Shown in pieces: positions 1 to 8,711 of a DNA stretch of 64,000 bases; the stretch's first letter is position 1; each line of letters starts with the position of its first letter. Position numbers and translations under genes: made by a program. The notes under the pieces are model-generated. The model was not told where the DNA came from. It saw only the letters and a program-made list of their open reading frames with translations, and did no database searches. The DNA comes from Streptomyces sp. NBC_01446 (lineage in GTDB: Bacteria > Actinomycetota > Actinomycetes > Streptomycetales > Streptomycetaceae), in the NCBI RefSeq assembly GCF_026340095.1, contig NZ_JAPEPO010000002.1:248001-312000 (forward strand), in the 5' to 3' direction.

Positions 1-367
1 CCGCGATCGGCACCGCCCAACTCCCGGCCACGGCAGGGCCGCCCGCGCATGCACGGTGCCCCGTTCGCCCTGGCCAGGCCCACCACCTGGGGCGACCCGC
101 AGACCGAGACCCGGACCGACACCACGCGCTACGGCACCGCGACCCGGTGCGAACCGCACGCGCGCATCAGGACGGCTGCGGTCGCGCGGGCCGTCGGCTC
201 CGTAGCGATCGAGGGCCCGTACGACGTCGCCCACGATGCCGAGTTCGCCGGACGGATCCACGACTGGGCTGCCGAGGTCGCTGATGGCCGCCCGCGACAC
301 GCCGCGCCGGAAGTACAGATGTGCCGGTGGGGGCGGGCACATTGGCCCGCGGCGGGCGGAGGCGCGC
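1..367. other. Unassigned left edge
   Basis: Both strands have long open frames here, as expected in GC-rich DNA, but I recognise no protein family. The minus-strand frame is open throughout and reads plausibly, yet it has no start or stop inside the window. The left border probably cuts through a decayed gene. Confidence 0.3.
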
Positions 368-461
368 GATACGGCAGGGCGCGATCGACCGCGGCGAGCA
401 GGTCGTGGGCTTCGTCGAGGGTGAGAATCGCCAGACGCCGCGCTGCATCGTCCTGAGTCGC
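368..461 (-). pseudogene. Fragment of a small DEAH-containing hypothetical protein
   Basis: On the minus strand a stretch of about 30 codons contains DDAARRLAILTLDEAHDLL. The intact small protein at 43307..43513 carries the nearly identical DDAARRLALLTLDEAHDLL. Homology stops on both sides, so this is a remnant of the same family. The DEAH string is part of a conserved local motif and does not show a helicase. The function of the family is unknown to me. Confidence 0.45.
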
Positions 462-464
462 ACG

Positions 465-632
465 GCCCGGCGCGCGCTCGACGCCGAGTGGGATCGCTGC
501 CGGTGGCTCTGGAACGAGTGCGTGGCCAAGTCCAGGCACGTCCACGCGCAGAGCAGAGCCGGCGGCGAGAAGCTGACGTGCGGTCCGGCCCAGCTTGGCG
601 TGGTGGAGGCCCTCGACCAGATCCAGTTGCCC
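465..632 (+). pseudogene. N-terminal scrap of a TnpB-like protein
   Basis: About 55 codons read LDAEWDRCRWLWNECVAKS, then KLTCGPAQL, which matches the N-terminal region of IS200/IS605-type TnpB proteins (the R-x-x-WNE block) as I know the family. The start codon and all the RuvC-like catalytic parts are missing. The frame runs on by chance into the next gene fragment, giving an apparent 217-residue chimera that is not a real protein. Confidence 0.45.
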
Positions 633-686
633 ACGTGCGTAGCCTCAAGCAGTACGCATTCCGGTCTTCGCCACACTCCGGGTCTG

Positions 687-974
687 ACTGGGCTGTACCC
701 GCGCTTCGAAGGTCGCATCTACAGCGCGGCGGAAGTGACCCACGGCAAGCCGGCACCCGACCTGTTCCTCCACGCGGCACGGCACATGGGATTCGACCCT
801 CAGGTCTGCACCGTGGTCGAGGACAGCCGCTACGGCGTGCAGGCTGCCCGCGCCGCCGGCATGCGCGTGTTCGGCTACTGCGGCGGGCTCACGCCGGCAC
901 AGTGGCAGAACGGACCGGACACAGTGGTCTTTGATGACATGCGAAAGCTGCCGGCCCTCCTCACCCGGACGTGA
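687..974 (+). pseudogene. C-terminal fragment of a HAD-family phosphatase
   Basis: The last 95 codons contain HGKPAPDLFLHAARHMG followed by CTVVEDSRYGVQAARAAGM and a short tail ending at a stop. These are HAD superfamily motif III (the Lys of GKPAPD) and motif IV (the acidic VVEDS), as in beta-phosphoglucomutase-like phosphatases. The N-terminal half with the nucleophile DxD motif and the cap domain is absent. Upstream DNA is a tnpB fragment, so the gene was cut by rearrangement and is not functional. Confidence 0.75.
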
Positions 975-1020
975 CCCTCGCACGCTGACCATGGGCATCG
1001 AGAAAAGCGAAGGACCGAAC

Positions 1021-1482
1021 GTGGAACTGGAACTGCTGCCACTGGTCGGTGTCGGGCCGCTGCGGTTCGGCATGTCGGCGCAGGAGGCGCGCGACGCGGT
1101 CCAGGCGTGGGGGCTGCCGCGGGTCGCCTCCAGTGATCCGGAGCCGGGGCAGATCCTGCTCAAGCACGACGCGTCCGGTCTGAACGTGATGCTCGGCTTC
1201 ACCATGGGCGCGTTGAGCGGCGTGGAGCTGTTCCGGTTCCTCGACGAGGACGCCGACGTGCGAGTGCTCCTCGACGGTCTCGACGTCTTCCGCACCCCGA
1301 GTGTGGACCTCTTCGAGCTGTTCGCGGAGCGGGGCCACGAGATCACCGAGAACGACCTTGGTTTCGACGAGCTGGCGGAGCTGAAGGTTGTCCTCGCCAA
1401 CCAGAGCAGCTACGAGTACCCGGTGGACGAGGACGGGGACCCTCTCTACTACGACTACGTGCGCCTCGCGGACCAGATCTGA
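1021..1482 (+). CDS. Conserved-looking hypothetical protein, 153 aa
   Basis: I choose the GTG at 1021 because a GAAGGA Shine-Dalgarno lies 6 nt upstream; an ATG at 991 in the same frame has no such site. The product is acidic and globular-looking, beginning VELELLPLVGVGPLRFGMS, with no signal peptide or membrane segment. The phrase PLRFGMSAQEARDAV suggests a small intracellular domain seen in actinobacterial hypotheticals, but I cannot name the family. It lies between a truncated HAD gene and a tnpB remnant, so context gives no functional clue. Third-position GC is strong, supporting real coding. Confidence 0.65.
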   Translation: MELELLPLVGVGPLRFGMSAQEARDAVQAWGLPRVASSDPEPGQILLKHDASGLNVMLGFTMGALSGVELFRFLDEDADVRVLLDGLDVFRTPSVDLFELFAERGHEITENDLGFDELAELKVVLANQSSYEYPVDEDGDPLYYDYVRLADQI

Positions 1483-1624
1483 CGCACGGTGAACCCACGG
1501 CAGCCCCGCTTGGCGCAGGCTCCGCGAGCCCCGAGCGCGGCACCGTGCGCCGGTGGTCTCCTGCGGCGGGTGCTGCAGAAGAACTCCACCCGTACTGGGT
1601 GCCACTGACCACCCGGGGCACGAT

Positions 1625-1947
1625 CTGTACGCCTCCTTGGAGTTCTCGTGCCACCAGTGGGCATAGCGCGGATCGGTGCGCTTGACCTGGTTGAACTCCT
1701 TACGCAGCGCGGGCAGCGACCACGGCCGCCACGGCGTCAGCTCCTCCTCGGCGACCCCGTACGAGGCTTCCGCCTTCCGCTGCCACCACGAGGCCGTCAC
1801 CCAGCCGACAGCCCAGTTGTACGCGCCCCGAGCAGCCCCGCAGTGCGACCGCAGCGCGGATTCCTCAGTCGCATTCGGGTCCAGGGCGAAACGGAACGCC
1901 TGCACCACAAAGCCCGGCTGCGCCTGGAACTTCTTCACCCTGAACAC
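1625..1947 (-). pseudogene. tnpB: tnpB, 5' fragment
   Basis: The minus strand encodes FRVKKFQAQPGFVVQAFRF and continues through RGAYNWAVGWVTASWW to HENSKEAY, nearly identical to the N-terminus of the complete TnpB at 10458..11939. Homology ends abruptly at 1625, and the frame continues into unrelated DNA. The RuvC-like nuclease residues and the zinc finger are lost. It cannot act as a nuclease, but it retains the upstream element end and could be mobilised in trans only if a matching right end existed. Confidence 0.85.
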
Positions 1948-2109
1948 CCCCTCACTAGCCAGTCATTGACTATGCACCACGCATCATGGAACAGATCAAC
2001 GGATGAGGCAAAAGCCCTGGATGCCTGGCGAGACGAGCACCCCAAGCGTCAGAGAAAAGAAGACGTTCGTTGAGATCCGACTATGCATCCCGCAGCAGTT
2101 GTTAGCCCC
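1625..2109. repeat. 485-bp direct repeat, copy 1 (tnpB 5' end)
   Basis: This segment matches 11617..12101 in the same orientation, about 99 % identical by eye, with a handful of substitutions. It holds the first 107 or so codons of a tnpB (minus strand) plus about 160 bp upstream, ending at gttagcccc in both copies. The shared right limit (2109 and 12101) marks the upstream end of the mobile element. The left limit is where this copy is broken. Confidence 0.85.
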
Positions 2110-2603
2110 ACCACCCAGGACTTCCGCGACCTGTGACCGCCCCAGCCTCCGGCTCACCGGGAGCCCCAGGGCCGAATCCCCGCGAGCGCTGGCACCTCCC
2201 AGCAGAAGACAAACTGTCTTCCCGTCAGAGACCGAGCACTGGGCGTCTCAAGCCTGCAGCAGGAAGCCGCGGCCGCGCTCGACGGGGTCCACCGCGGACC
2301 TCGCCCGGACGGCACGTCGTCCCCGTGCTCCTCGGCGAGCAGCGCGCGGGCACGCTTGGTCTCGGTCAGGTCTTGGTGCCGGAGAGGAATGAAACCAAGG
2401 CCTGTCGAGCATGCGTGAAGATCGCCCGAGACACGCGACAGGTGCTACTGCGCGAATCTTCCCCTTCTCACTCGGTGATAGCCGAAGGTCACCGCCCGAG
2501 GCCTCGATCACACCCGCTCAGACATCGGCGGGCCGCGAATCTGATCTTCCTCAGAGGCATAGGGTGAGGGCTTCCCTCAACCTGCTTCGGAGGTGTCTGC
2601 CCG
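2110..2603. other. Leader region of the dnaE paralog
   Basis: No convincing gene. The last 20 bases hold the GGAGG ribosome site (2589-2593) used by the GTG at 2604. The rest is GC-rich with frames open on both strands but no recognisable domain. It must contain the dnaE promoter if this gene is expressed; I could not single out a -10/-35 pair. Confidence 0.4.
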
Positions 2604-5600
2604 GTGGCCGATAGCTTTGTTCACCTGCACAATCACACCGAATACTCGATGCTCGACGGCGCTCAGAAGCTCAAGCCGATGTTCGCCGAAGTCGACCGTC
2701 AGGGCATGCCCGCGGTCGCCATGAGCGACCACGGCAACATGTTCGGTGCCTACGAGTTCCACTCGGTGAGCAAGGGCTTCGACGGCGTCAAGCCGATCGT
2801 CGGGATCGAGGCGTACGTCGCCCCGTCCTCGCGGCGTAACCGGAAGCAGGAGTTCTGGGGGCCCGGCGGGCAGCGGGCCATGTCGGACGACGGCGAAGGC
2901 TCGAAGGACGTCTCCGGAGGCGGCCGGTTCACCCACATGACCATGTGGGCCGAGAACGTCCAGGGCCTCAAGAATCTCTTCTACATGTCCACCGAGGCGT
3001 CCTACTCGGGCCAGTTCCCGGCCGGCAAGCCGCGCATGGACATGGAACTGATCAGCGAGCACGCCGAGGGCATCATCGCGACGACCGGATGTCCTTCCGG
3101 TGCGATCCAGACGCGGCTGCGGCTGAACCAGTACGACGAGGCCCGCGAGACCGCTGCCACCTACCAGGAAATCTTCGGCCGGGAGAGCTACTTCCTGGAG
3201 CTGATGGACCACGGCCTGTCGATCGAGAAGCAGGTCCGGGACGGGCTGCTACGCCTGGCCAAGGATCTGAAGATCCCGCTCCTGGCCACCAACGATGCGC
3301 ACTACGTCCACGCGGACCAGTCCGACGCGCACGACAACCTGCTGTGCATCGGCGTCGGCAAGAACAAGGCCGACGAGAAGCGGTTCCGGTTCTCGGGCAA
3401 CGACTATTACCTCAAGACCGCATCCGAGATGCGTGAGCTGTTCTCGGAACTGCCGGAGGCGTGCGACAACACGCTGCTGATCGCCGAGCGCGTCCAGTCC
3501 TACGACTCCGTCTTCGAGAACGTCGATGAGATGCCGCAGTATCCCGACGTTCCCGAAGGGGAGACGCAGGAGTCCTGGCTGCGCAAGGACGTCCTCAAGG
3601 GACTGGAGATGCGCTACGGCGCCCCCATTCCCGACGAGGTCATGGAGCGCTTCGAGACCGAGATGAGCATCATCGGTCCGATGGGGTTCTCCTCGTACTT
3701 CCTCGTGGTCGCCGACATCTGCCGCCACGCGAGGGACAACGGCATCCCGGTCGGCCCCGGCCGAGGCTCGGCCACCGGCTCGATCGTGGCGTACGCGACC
3801 CGCATCACCGAGCTGTGCCCACTGGAGCATGGCCTGCTGTTCGAGCGGTTCCTCAACCCCGAGCGCATCAACCCCCCGGACGTCGATCTCGACTTCGACG
3901 ACCGCCAGCGCGACACCATGGTCCGCTACGTCACCGAGAAGTACGGCGACGAGTACACCGCCATGGTCAACACCTTCGGCAAGATCAAAGCCAAGAACGC
4001 GATCAAGGACAGCTCACGGATCCTGGGCTACCCCTTCCAGCACGGGGAGCGGATCACCAAGGCGCTGCCGCCCGACATCATGGGCAAGTCGATCCCGCTG
4101 GACGGCATCTTCGACGCCGCCCACCCGCGCTACGGCGAGGCGGGCGAGATCCGGGCGATGTACGAGAACGAGCCGGACGTCAAGAAGGTCATCGACACCG
4201 CCAAGGGCGTCGAGGGCCTGACCCGCGGTACCGGCGTGCACGCGGCCGCAGTGATCCTGTCCAAGACGAAGCTGACCGAGCGCATCCCGCTGCACATGCG
4301 CGCCAAGGACGGCGTCAAGATCACCGGCTTTGACTACCCCAGTTGCGAAAACATGGGGCTGGTCAAGATGGACTTCCTCGGCCTGCGCAACCTGGGCGTC
4401 ATCGACCACGCGCTGAAGAACATCCGTGACAACCGTGGCGTCCACCTGGCCACCGTCGACCCGGGCAACGGCGATGACCGGGTCAAGGTCATCCCGCTCG
4501 ACGACAAGAAGACGTTCGAACTGCTGGGCCGAGGCGACACGTTCGGCGTCTTCCAGCTCGACGGCGGCGGCATGCGCGCCCTGCTGAAGCTGATGGAGCC
4601 GTCCCGATTCGAGGACATCGCCGCTGCTCTCGCCCTGTACCGGCCCGGCCCGATGGCCGCCAACGCGCACACCAACTACGCGCTGCGCCAGAACGGCAAG
4701 CAGGAACCGGCCCCGATCCACCCGGAGCTCAAGGAAATCCTCGACCCGATCCTGGGCTCCACCCACCACCTGCTCATCTTCCAAGAGCAGATCATGGCCA
4801 TCGCCCGGACCCTGGCCGGCTACACGCTCGGCGGCGCCGACATGCTGCGCCGCGCGATGGGCAAGAAGAAGCCCGAAGTACTGGCCGCCGAGTGGCAGAA
4901 GTTCCACGACGGCATGGAGACCAACGGCTACTCGGAAGAGGCCATCAAGGCCATCTGGGACGTCATGCTCCCGTTCTCCGGCTACGCCTTCAACAAGTCC
5001 CACACCGCCGGATACGGCCTGGTCTCCTACTGGACCGCCTACCTCAAGGCGAACTACCCGGCCGAGTACATGGCCGCGCTGCTCACCTCGGTCGGCGACG
5101 ACAAGGACAAGGCCGGCATCTACCTCGCCGACGCCCGCAAGCTCGGCGTCACCGTCCTGCCGCCCGACGTGAACGAGTCGATCGCCGAGTTCACCGCCGT
5201 CGGCGACGACGTCCGCTTCGGCCTGCTGTCAGTGCGCAACGTCGGCGAGAACGTCATCGAGTCGATCGTCGCGGGACGCCGCTCCGGGGGCAAATACACC
5301 TCGTTCGCCGACTTCCTCGACAAGGTCGACCTCCCCGCACTCAACAAGCGCGCCGTCGAATCCCTGGTCAAGGGCGGCGCGTTCGACTCCCTCGGGCACA
5401 CCCGCCGGGGCCTGTCAGCGGCGCACGAAATGGCCATCGACGCCGTCGTCCCGCTGAAGAAGGCCGCCGCCTACGGGCAGGACGACCTCTTCGCAGGGCT
5501 CGGCGCCGAGGCCAGCGACGACAGCATCGCGATGATGCAGGTGGAGATCGGCGAGGAGGAGTGGCCGCGCAAACAACTCCTGGCCACCGAGCGGGAGATG

Positions 5601-6200
5601 CTGGGCATGTACGTGTCCGCGCACCCGCTCGACGGCGCCGACCACATCCTCTCCACAAACCGCGACTCCACGATCGTCGACCTGCTCGCCTCAGGCCGCA
5701 CCGAGGGCACCACCCGCCTGTCCGGCCTGATCACCAGCGTCCAGCCGAAAATGACCAAGCAGGGCAACGCCTGGGCCATCGTCAACCTCGCCGACCGCGA
5801 CGGCACGATGGAAGTCCTCTTCTTCCCCGCCACCTACCAGCTCGTGGCCGGCGCCCTGGTGGAAGACGCCGTGGTGTCCGTGCAAGGCCGCATCAACGAC
5901 CGCGACGGAACCGTCTCCATCTTCGGACAGGAGTTGCAGGTGCTGGACGTATCGTCGGCCGAGCGCTCAGGGGCAGCCCCCGTACAGCTCGCACTCCCCT
6001 ACCACCGCATCACCGGGCAGTCGGTGAAAGTGCTGGGCCGCATCCTCGGCGCGCACCCCGGGGAAAGCCCGGTGCGCCTGGCGGTCCGGGGCCCCAGCAA
6101 AACCACCGTGTACCAGCTCGGGTCGAAGGTAGACGCGACGTCAGTCGCCTCGGACATTAAGGGCAGTTTCGGCGCCGATGCATGGCAGGGCGTGGCGTGA
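2604..6200 (+). CDS. dnaE: DNA polymerase III alpha subunit paralog (DnaE1-type)
   Basis: A complete C-family replicative polymerase catalytic subunit of 1198 aa, close to the usual size of actinobacterial DnaE1. Domains in order: PHP domain from the N-terminus (LHNHTEYSMLDG, SDHGN, TGCPSG, ATNDAHY; the metal-ligand-type motifs look intact, so proofreading-type exonuclease activity is possible); polymerase palm with GPGRGSATGS near residue 383 and PDVDLDFDD near 425, providing two catalytic Asp; third Asp in KMDFLGLRNL near 588; helix-hairpin-helix region; OB-fold near 1035-1110 (RLSGLITSVQPKMTKQGNAW). The GTG start has GGAGG 10 nt upstream. It differs clearly from the chromosomal DnaE1 sequence I remember for Streptomyces and is not the ImuC/DnaE2 type, which has a degenerate PHP domain. 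It is probably an extra polymerase carried by a mobile replicon. The following gene overlaps its stop codon, implying co-translation. Confidence 0.95.
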   Translation: MADSFVHLHNHTEYSMLDGAQKLKPMFAEVDRQGMPAVAMSDHGNMFGAYEFHSVSKGFDGVKPIVGIEAYVAPSSRRNRKQEFWGPGGQRAMSDDGEGSKDVSGGGRFTHMTMWAENVQGLKNLFYMSTEASYSGQFPAGKPRMDMELISEHAEGIIATTGCPSGAIQTRLRLNQYDEARETAATYQEIFGRESYFLELMDHGLSIEKQVRDGLLRLAKDLKIPLLATNDAHYVHADQSDAHDNLLCIGVGKNKADEKRFRFSGNDYYLKTASEMRELFSELPEACDNTLLIAERVQSYDSVFENVDEMPQYPDVPEGETQESWLRKDVLKGLEMRYGAPIPDEVMERFETEMSIIGPMGFSSYFLVVADICRHARDNGIPVGPGRGSATGSIVAYATRITELCPLEHGLLFERFLNPERINPPDVDLDFDDRQRDTMVRYVTEKYGDEYTAMVNTFGKIKAKNAIKDSSRILGYPFQHGERITKALPPDIMGKSIPLDGIFDAAHPRYGEAGEIRAMYENEPDVKKVIDTAKGVEGLTRGTGVHAAAVILSKTKLTERIPLHMRAKDGVKITGFDYPSCENMGLVKMDFLGLRNLGVIDHALKNIRDNRGVHLATVDPGNGDDRVKVIPLDDKKTFELLGRGDTFGVFQLDGGGMRALLKLMEPSRFEDIAAALALYRPGPMAANAHTNYALRQNGKQEPAPIHPELKEILDPILGSTHHLLIFQEQIMAIARTLAGYTLGGADMLRRAMGKKKPEVLAAEWQKFHDGMETNGYSEEAIKAIWDVMLPFSGYAFNKSHTAGYGLVSYWTAYLKANYPAEYMAALLTSVGDDKDKAGIYLADARKLGVTVLPPDVNESIAEFTAVGDDVRFGLLSVRNVGENVIESIVAGRRSGGKYTSFADFLDKVDLPALNKRAVESLVKGGAFDSLGHTRRGLSAAHEMAIDAVVPLKKAAAYGQDDLFAGLGAEASDDSIAMMQVEIGEEEWPRKQLLATEREMLGMYVSAHPLDGADHILSTNRDSTIVDLLASGRTEGTTRLSGLITSVQPKMTKQGNAWAIVNLADRDGTMEVLFFPATYQLVAGALVEDAVVSVQGRINDRDGTVSIFGQELQVLDVSSAERSGAAPVQLALPYHRITGQSVKVLGRILGAHPGESPVRLAVRGPSKTTVYQLGSKVDATSVASDIKGSFGADAWQGVA

Positions 6201-6733
6201 CCGACGTGACCGAGGAGCAGCAGTCCGGGATCCAGGACGACGAAGAGATCCTCCTCAAGATTGAGGTCACCCCGCCGTGTCCGAAGTGCGAGGAGACGAC
6301 GGTACTCGTCGCTCAGTTCGCGAACGCGTGGACAAACAGACGCGGCCAGGATGTCCGAGGGCTCAGGGAAGCAGCGCTCTGTGTGAGCACCGGCTGCGAC
6401 CCGGACAACCCAGCGGCGGCCGACCTGTTGGCGCTCTTCGCCGTCGACAAGGAAACCTCGCCGGACAACCTGGAGACGTTCAGCGGGCTCACCGCGGCCT
6501 CGCTGAAGACGGACCGCCACCATACGGCCGACGAGGAGCCGCTCAACAAGCAGCTCGAACCGGCGGCAGCTGACCTGTTGGCGCTCCTCGCTTCCGATAA
6601 GGGACTCTCCCCGGACAACCTGGAGACGTTCGGCGGGCTCACCGCGGCCTGGCTGGAGTCGGTCCGCCACCGTACGGCCGACGAGGAACTGCTCAACGGG
6701 CAGCTCGAACAGTGGCAGCGAGGCGACCTGTAG
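6197..6733 (+). CDS. Zinc-ribbon small protein with 50-residue internal duplication (DUF6300-like)
   Basis: The start is placed at GTG 6197, which overlaps the dnaE stop as GTGA; an in-frame ATG lies at 6182. The 178-aa product has an N-terminal Cys pair (PPCPKCEE, residues 28 and 31) and a second pair (LCVSTGC, residues 62 and 67), consistent with one zinc ribbon. Residues 72-121 and 122-171 are tandem copies of a block PAAADLLAL...SPDNLETF.GLTAA...HTADEE.LN, about 80 % alike. From memory it resembles the DUF6300 family of streptomycete proteins, which normally has one such block; I could not check this. The function is unknown. Tight coupling to dnaE suggests an accessory protein for the polymerase or its regulation. 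Confidence 0.75.
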   Translation: MTDVTEEQQSGIQDDEEILLKIEVTPPCPKCEETTVLVAQFANAWTNRRGQDVRGLREAALCVSTGCDPDNPAAADLLALFAVDKETSPDNLETFSGLTAASLKTDRHHTADEEPLNKQLEPAAADLLALLASDKGLSPDNLETFGGLTAAWLESVRHRTADEELLNGQLEQWQRGDL

Positions 6734-6774
6734 CCGCCGCCCCCGACATCGGCAGGGGCACAGAACACGAGAGG

Positions 6775-6803
6775 GGCCCGGTCTGCAATCAAGCAGCCGG
6801 GCC
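6775..6803 (+). terminator. Hairpin after the dnaE operon
   Basis: GGCCCGG-T-CTGC, loop AATCAA, GCAG-CCGGGCC: eleven paired positions with one bulged T, 40 bp after the zinc-ribbon stop. It has no following T-run, as is common for actinobacterial terminators. Confidence 0.6.
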
Positions 6804-7039
6804 GCGGAACGCGTGAGGGGGACACGCAGCCCGCACCCCTGACCGGGCCGCCGGCCATGCACAAGCGCGCCATGGCCGCGTGAGCAAGCCAGCCCCAAAA
6901 CCGGCCCCGCGACCTGCCCGAACCCAGCCTTCTGCAACACGTTTGGGCCGTGTCTCGAAAGCGAATCAAGGTATTGGTGATGGCGGGTCACCTTGCGGAG
7001 CTGGGCTCACTGCCCTGGCGATCTGAGGAGGTGGGCAAG

Positions 7040-7410
7040 TTGGCCGCTGTGGTGCTCGTTCACGGCCTGTATCACCGCCCTGAGCACTTCGACATGGTGG
7101 CGGAACGCTTGCGGAGCACGGGAACCGAGGTCGTCGTTCCCGAGCTCCACCGGGGCTCGTTGGCTGCTGACACTGCCGTCGTCCAGGCCGCTATCGATGC
7201 ACTGCCGGAGCCTGCGATTGTGCTCGGTCACTCCTACGGTGGGTCGGTGATCACCGGGGTGCGTGGCGCGGGGCACCTGGCCTATCTGGCGGCCTTCGTG
7301 CTGGATGTCGACGAGAGCGCGGCCGGGCTGGGTGGGGCATCCTCGCAGCTCCAGGACGCGATCAGCTCTGAGCCGGATGACTCGACCAGTCTGCACCCCG
7401 ACCGGGCTAT
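7040..7410 (+). pseudogene. Alpha/beta hydrolase, 5' part (interrupted by IS3)
   Basis: A TTG at 7040 with GAGGAGG 8 nt upstream starts LAAVVLVHGLYHRPEHF. The fragment contains the oxyanion-hole motif VLVHG and the nucleophile elbow VLGHSYGGSV. At codon GCT-AT the gene is broken by the insertion sequence starting at 7411. If the element and one TAT duplicate are removed, the frame continues exactly at 8715 (ATC GAC CCC), so the original product was an intact alpha/beta hydrolase of about 230 residues or more. The substrate cannot be told. The catalytic His is probably in the C-terminal GHSPF motif of the other half. Confidence 0.85.
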
Positions 7411-7450
7411 TGAGCTGCCCCGAGTTTCGTAGCGGCCGGTTTCTCTGGTT

Positions 7451-8329
7451 TCAGGCGGCGTTTGGAGCTGCCTGCGATCGGTAGTGCCGGGCCTCGAATT
7501 CCTCGGGTGGGAGGTAGTCGAGGGCGGAGTGCAGGCGCTCGGTGTTGTACCAGCCGACCCATTGGACGACGGCACGTTCGACCTGGTCAGCGTCCCGCCA
7601 GGGGCCTTGATGCTCGATGAGCTCGGCCTTGAAGGAACCGTTGAGGGCTTCGGCCATCGCGTTGTCATAGCTGTCCGCGACGGAGCCGACAGATGCGGTC
7701 GCGCCGGCCTCAACCAGCCGCTCACCGTACCGAATTGATACGTATTGCGACCCGCGGTCGCTGTGATGAATCAGACCCGAGCCCTTCTTGATTCCCCGCC
7801 GCCACAAGGCCATCTCCAGTGCGTCCAGCGGGAGATCGGTCCGCATGTGGGTGGCGAGCTGCCATCCGACGATCATCCGCGAGTACACGTCCAGGACGAA
7901 GGCGACGTATACCCAGCCCGACCAGGTGCGGATATAGGTGAGGTCGGCGACCCACAGCTGGTTCGGCCGGCTCGCGGTGAAGCGCCGGTTGACCAGATCG
8001 GGCGGCCTGGGCGCGGTCGGCTCGGGGATCGTGGTGCGGCGCCGCTGCCCGCGGATCACGCCTTCCAGGCCGTCTTCGCGCATGAGGCGCTCGATGGTGC
8101 AGCGGGCCGTGGTGATGCCCTCGCGCCGCAGCTGGCGGTGGATGCGCCGGGCTCCGTAGGTCTCGCCGGACGTGTCATGGATGCGCCGGATGTGCTCGAT
8201 GAGCTGTTCGTCGCGCAGGCGCCGGGCGGACTTCGGGCGCCGACGGCGGGCATTGAATGCCGAGACCGAGAGGTCCAGTTCCCGGCATACGGGCTCGACC
8301 CCGAAGTCGTCGCGGAGGTGGTTGATCAC
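7451..8329 (-). CDS. IS3-family transposase OrfB (DDE integrase)
   Basis: 292 aa with the retroviral-integrase-type catalytic core: first Asp in WVADLTYIRTWSGWVYVAF, second in HHSDRGSQYVS, Glu region in SYDNAMAEALNGSFKAEL. An HTH_21-like segment (YGARRIHRQLRREGI) precedes it. The GTG start overlaps the OrfA stop as GTGA. In this family the active transposase is usually an OrfAB fusion made by -1 frameshifting, so OrfB alone may not be the working enzyme. It looks intact. Confidence 0.93.
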   Translation of the reverse strand: MINHLRDDFGVEPVCRELDLSVSAFNARRRRPKSARRLRDEQLIEHIRRIHDTSGETYGARRIHRQLRREGITTARCTIERLMREDGLEGVIRGQRRRTTIPEPTAPRPPDLVNRRFTASRPNQLWVADLTYIRTWSGWVYVAFVLDVYSRMIVGWQLATHMRTDLPLDALEMALWRRGIKKGSGLIHHSDRGSQYVSIRYGERLVEAGATASVGSVADSYDNAMAEALNGSFKAELIEHQGPWRDADQVERAVVQWVGWYNTERLHSALDYLPPEEFEARHYRSQAAPNAA

Positions 8330-8637
8330 CGCGTCAGCCTCGTGCGGGGCTGGTCGAGCTCCTTCGCGAAAAACACCGAGGCGGCCTTCAGGATCTCGTT
8401 TGCCCGACGCAACTCGGCTATTTCTTTGCGGAGTTGGGTCAGCTCGGTCCGTTCGGCGGTGGTCAGCAGATCAGGCCGGTCACCCTTGTCCGCCTCGGCC
8501 TGGCGGACCCAGCCGCGCAGGGCCTCCTTGTGGATGCCCAGGTCCTTCGCGACATGAGCGACCGGACGGCCCGAGGTCTGGACTTCGCGGACGGCTCGCT
8601 CACGCAGCTCGTCGGGGTACTTCCGTGGTGCAGGCAT
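8326..8637 (-). CDS. IS3-family OrfA (HTH protein)
   Basis: 103 aa with an HTH_Tnp_1-type helix-turn-helix (YPDELRERAVREV, then HVAKDLGIHKEALRGWVRQ) followed by a leucine-zipper-like coiled coil (LTQLRKEIAELRRANEILKA). This is the DNA-binding and multimerisation subunit that recognises the IS ends. It lies directly upstream of OrfB with a 4-bp overlap. Confidence 0.92.
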   Translation of the reverse strand: MPAPRKYPDELRERAVREVQTSGRPVAHVAKDLGIHKEALRGWVRQAEADKGDRPDLLTTAERTELTQLRKEIAELRRANEILKAASVFFAKELDQPRTRLTR

Positions 8638-8711
8638 CGGACCTGTGTTCTCCCATCTGCCGAGGCGATCATGCCTGGCTTCAGGGCCGCTACAAAATCC
8701 GGTTCAGCTCA

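Larger units (their letters stand above)
7411..8711. mobile_element. IS3-family insertion sequence, complete, 1301 bp
   Basis: Imperfect terminal inverted repeats: TGAGCTGCCCCGAGTTTCGT at the left and, read inward from the right, TGAGCTGAACCGGATTTTGT. Over 27 bp, 22 match and both ends begin with TG. A 3-bp target duplication TAT flanks the element (7408-7410 and 8712-8714), as expected for IS3. Two overlapping minus-strand frames encode OrfA and OrfB. The insertion is clean, so transposition here is recent on the scale of this decayed region. Confidence 0.93.

Noticed and set aside
321..974. 217-residue plus-strand frame joining TnpB-like and HAD-like segments
   Set aside because: The two parts belong to unrelated families, each truncated; a chance in-frame join of debris rather than a fusion protein.
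961..1947. 328-residue minus-strand frame covering the tnpB 5' part and the hypothetical gene
   Set aside because: Only the first 107 codons are tnpB; the rest is antisense to the gene at 1021..1482.
2133..2567. Long plus-strand frame in the dnaE leader
   Set aside because: Composition is Arg/Pro/Ser-rich as in GC-rich shadow frames, with no ribosome site and no family.
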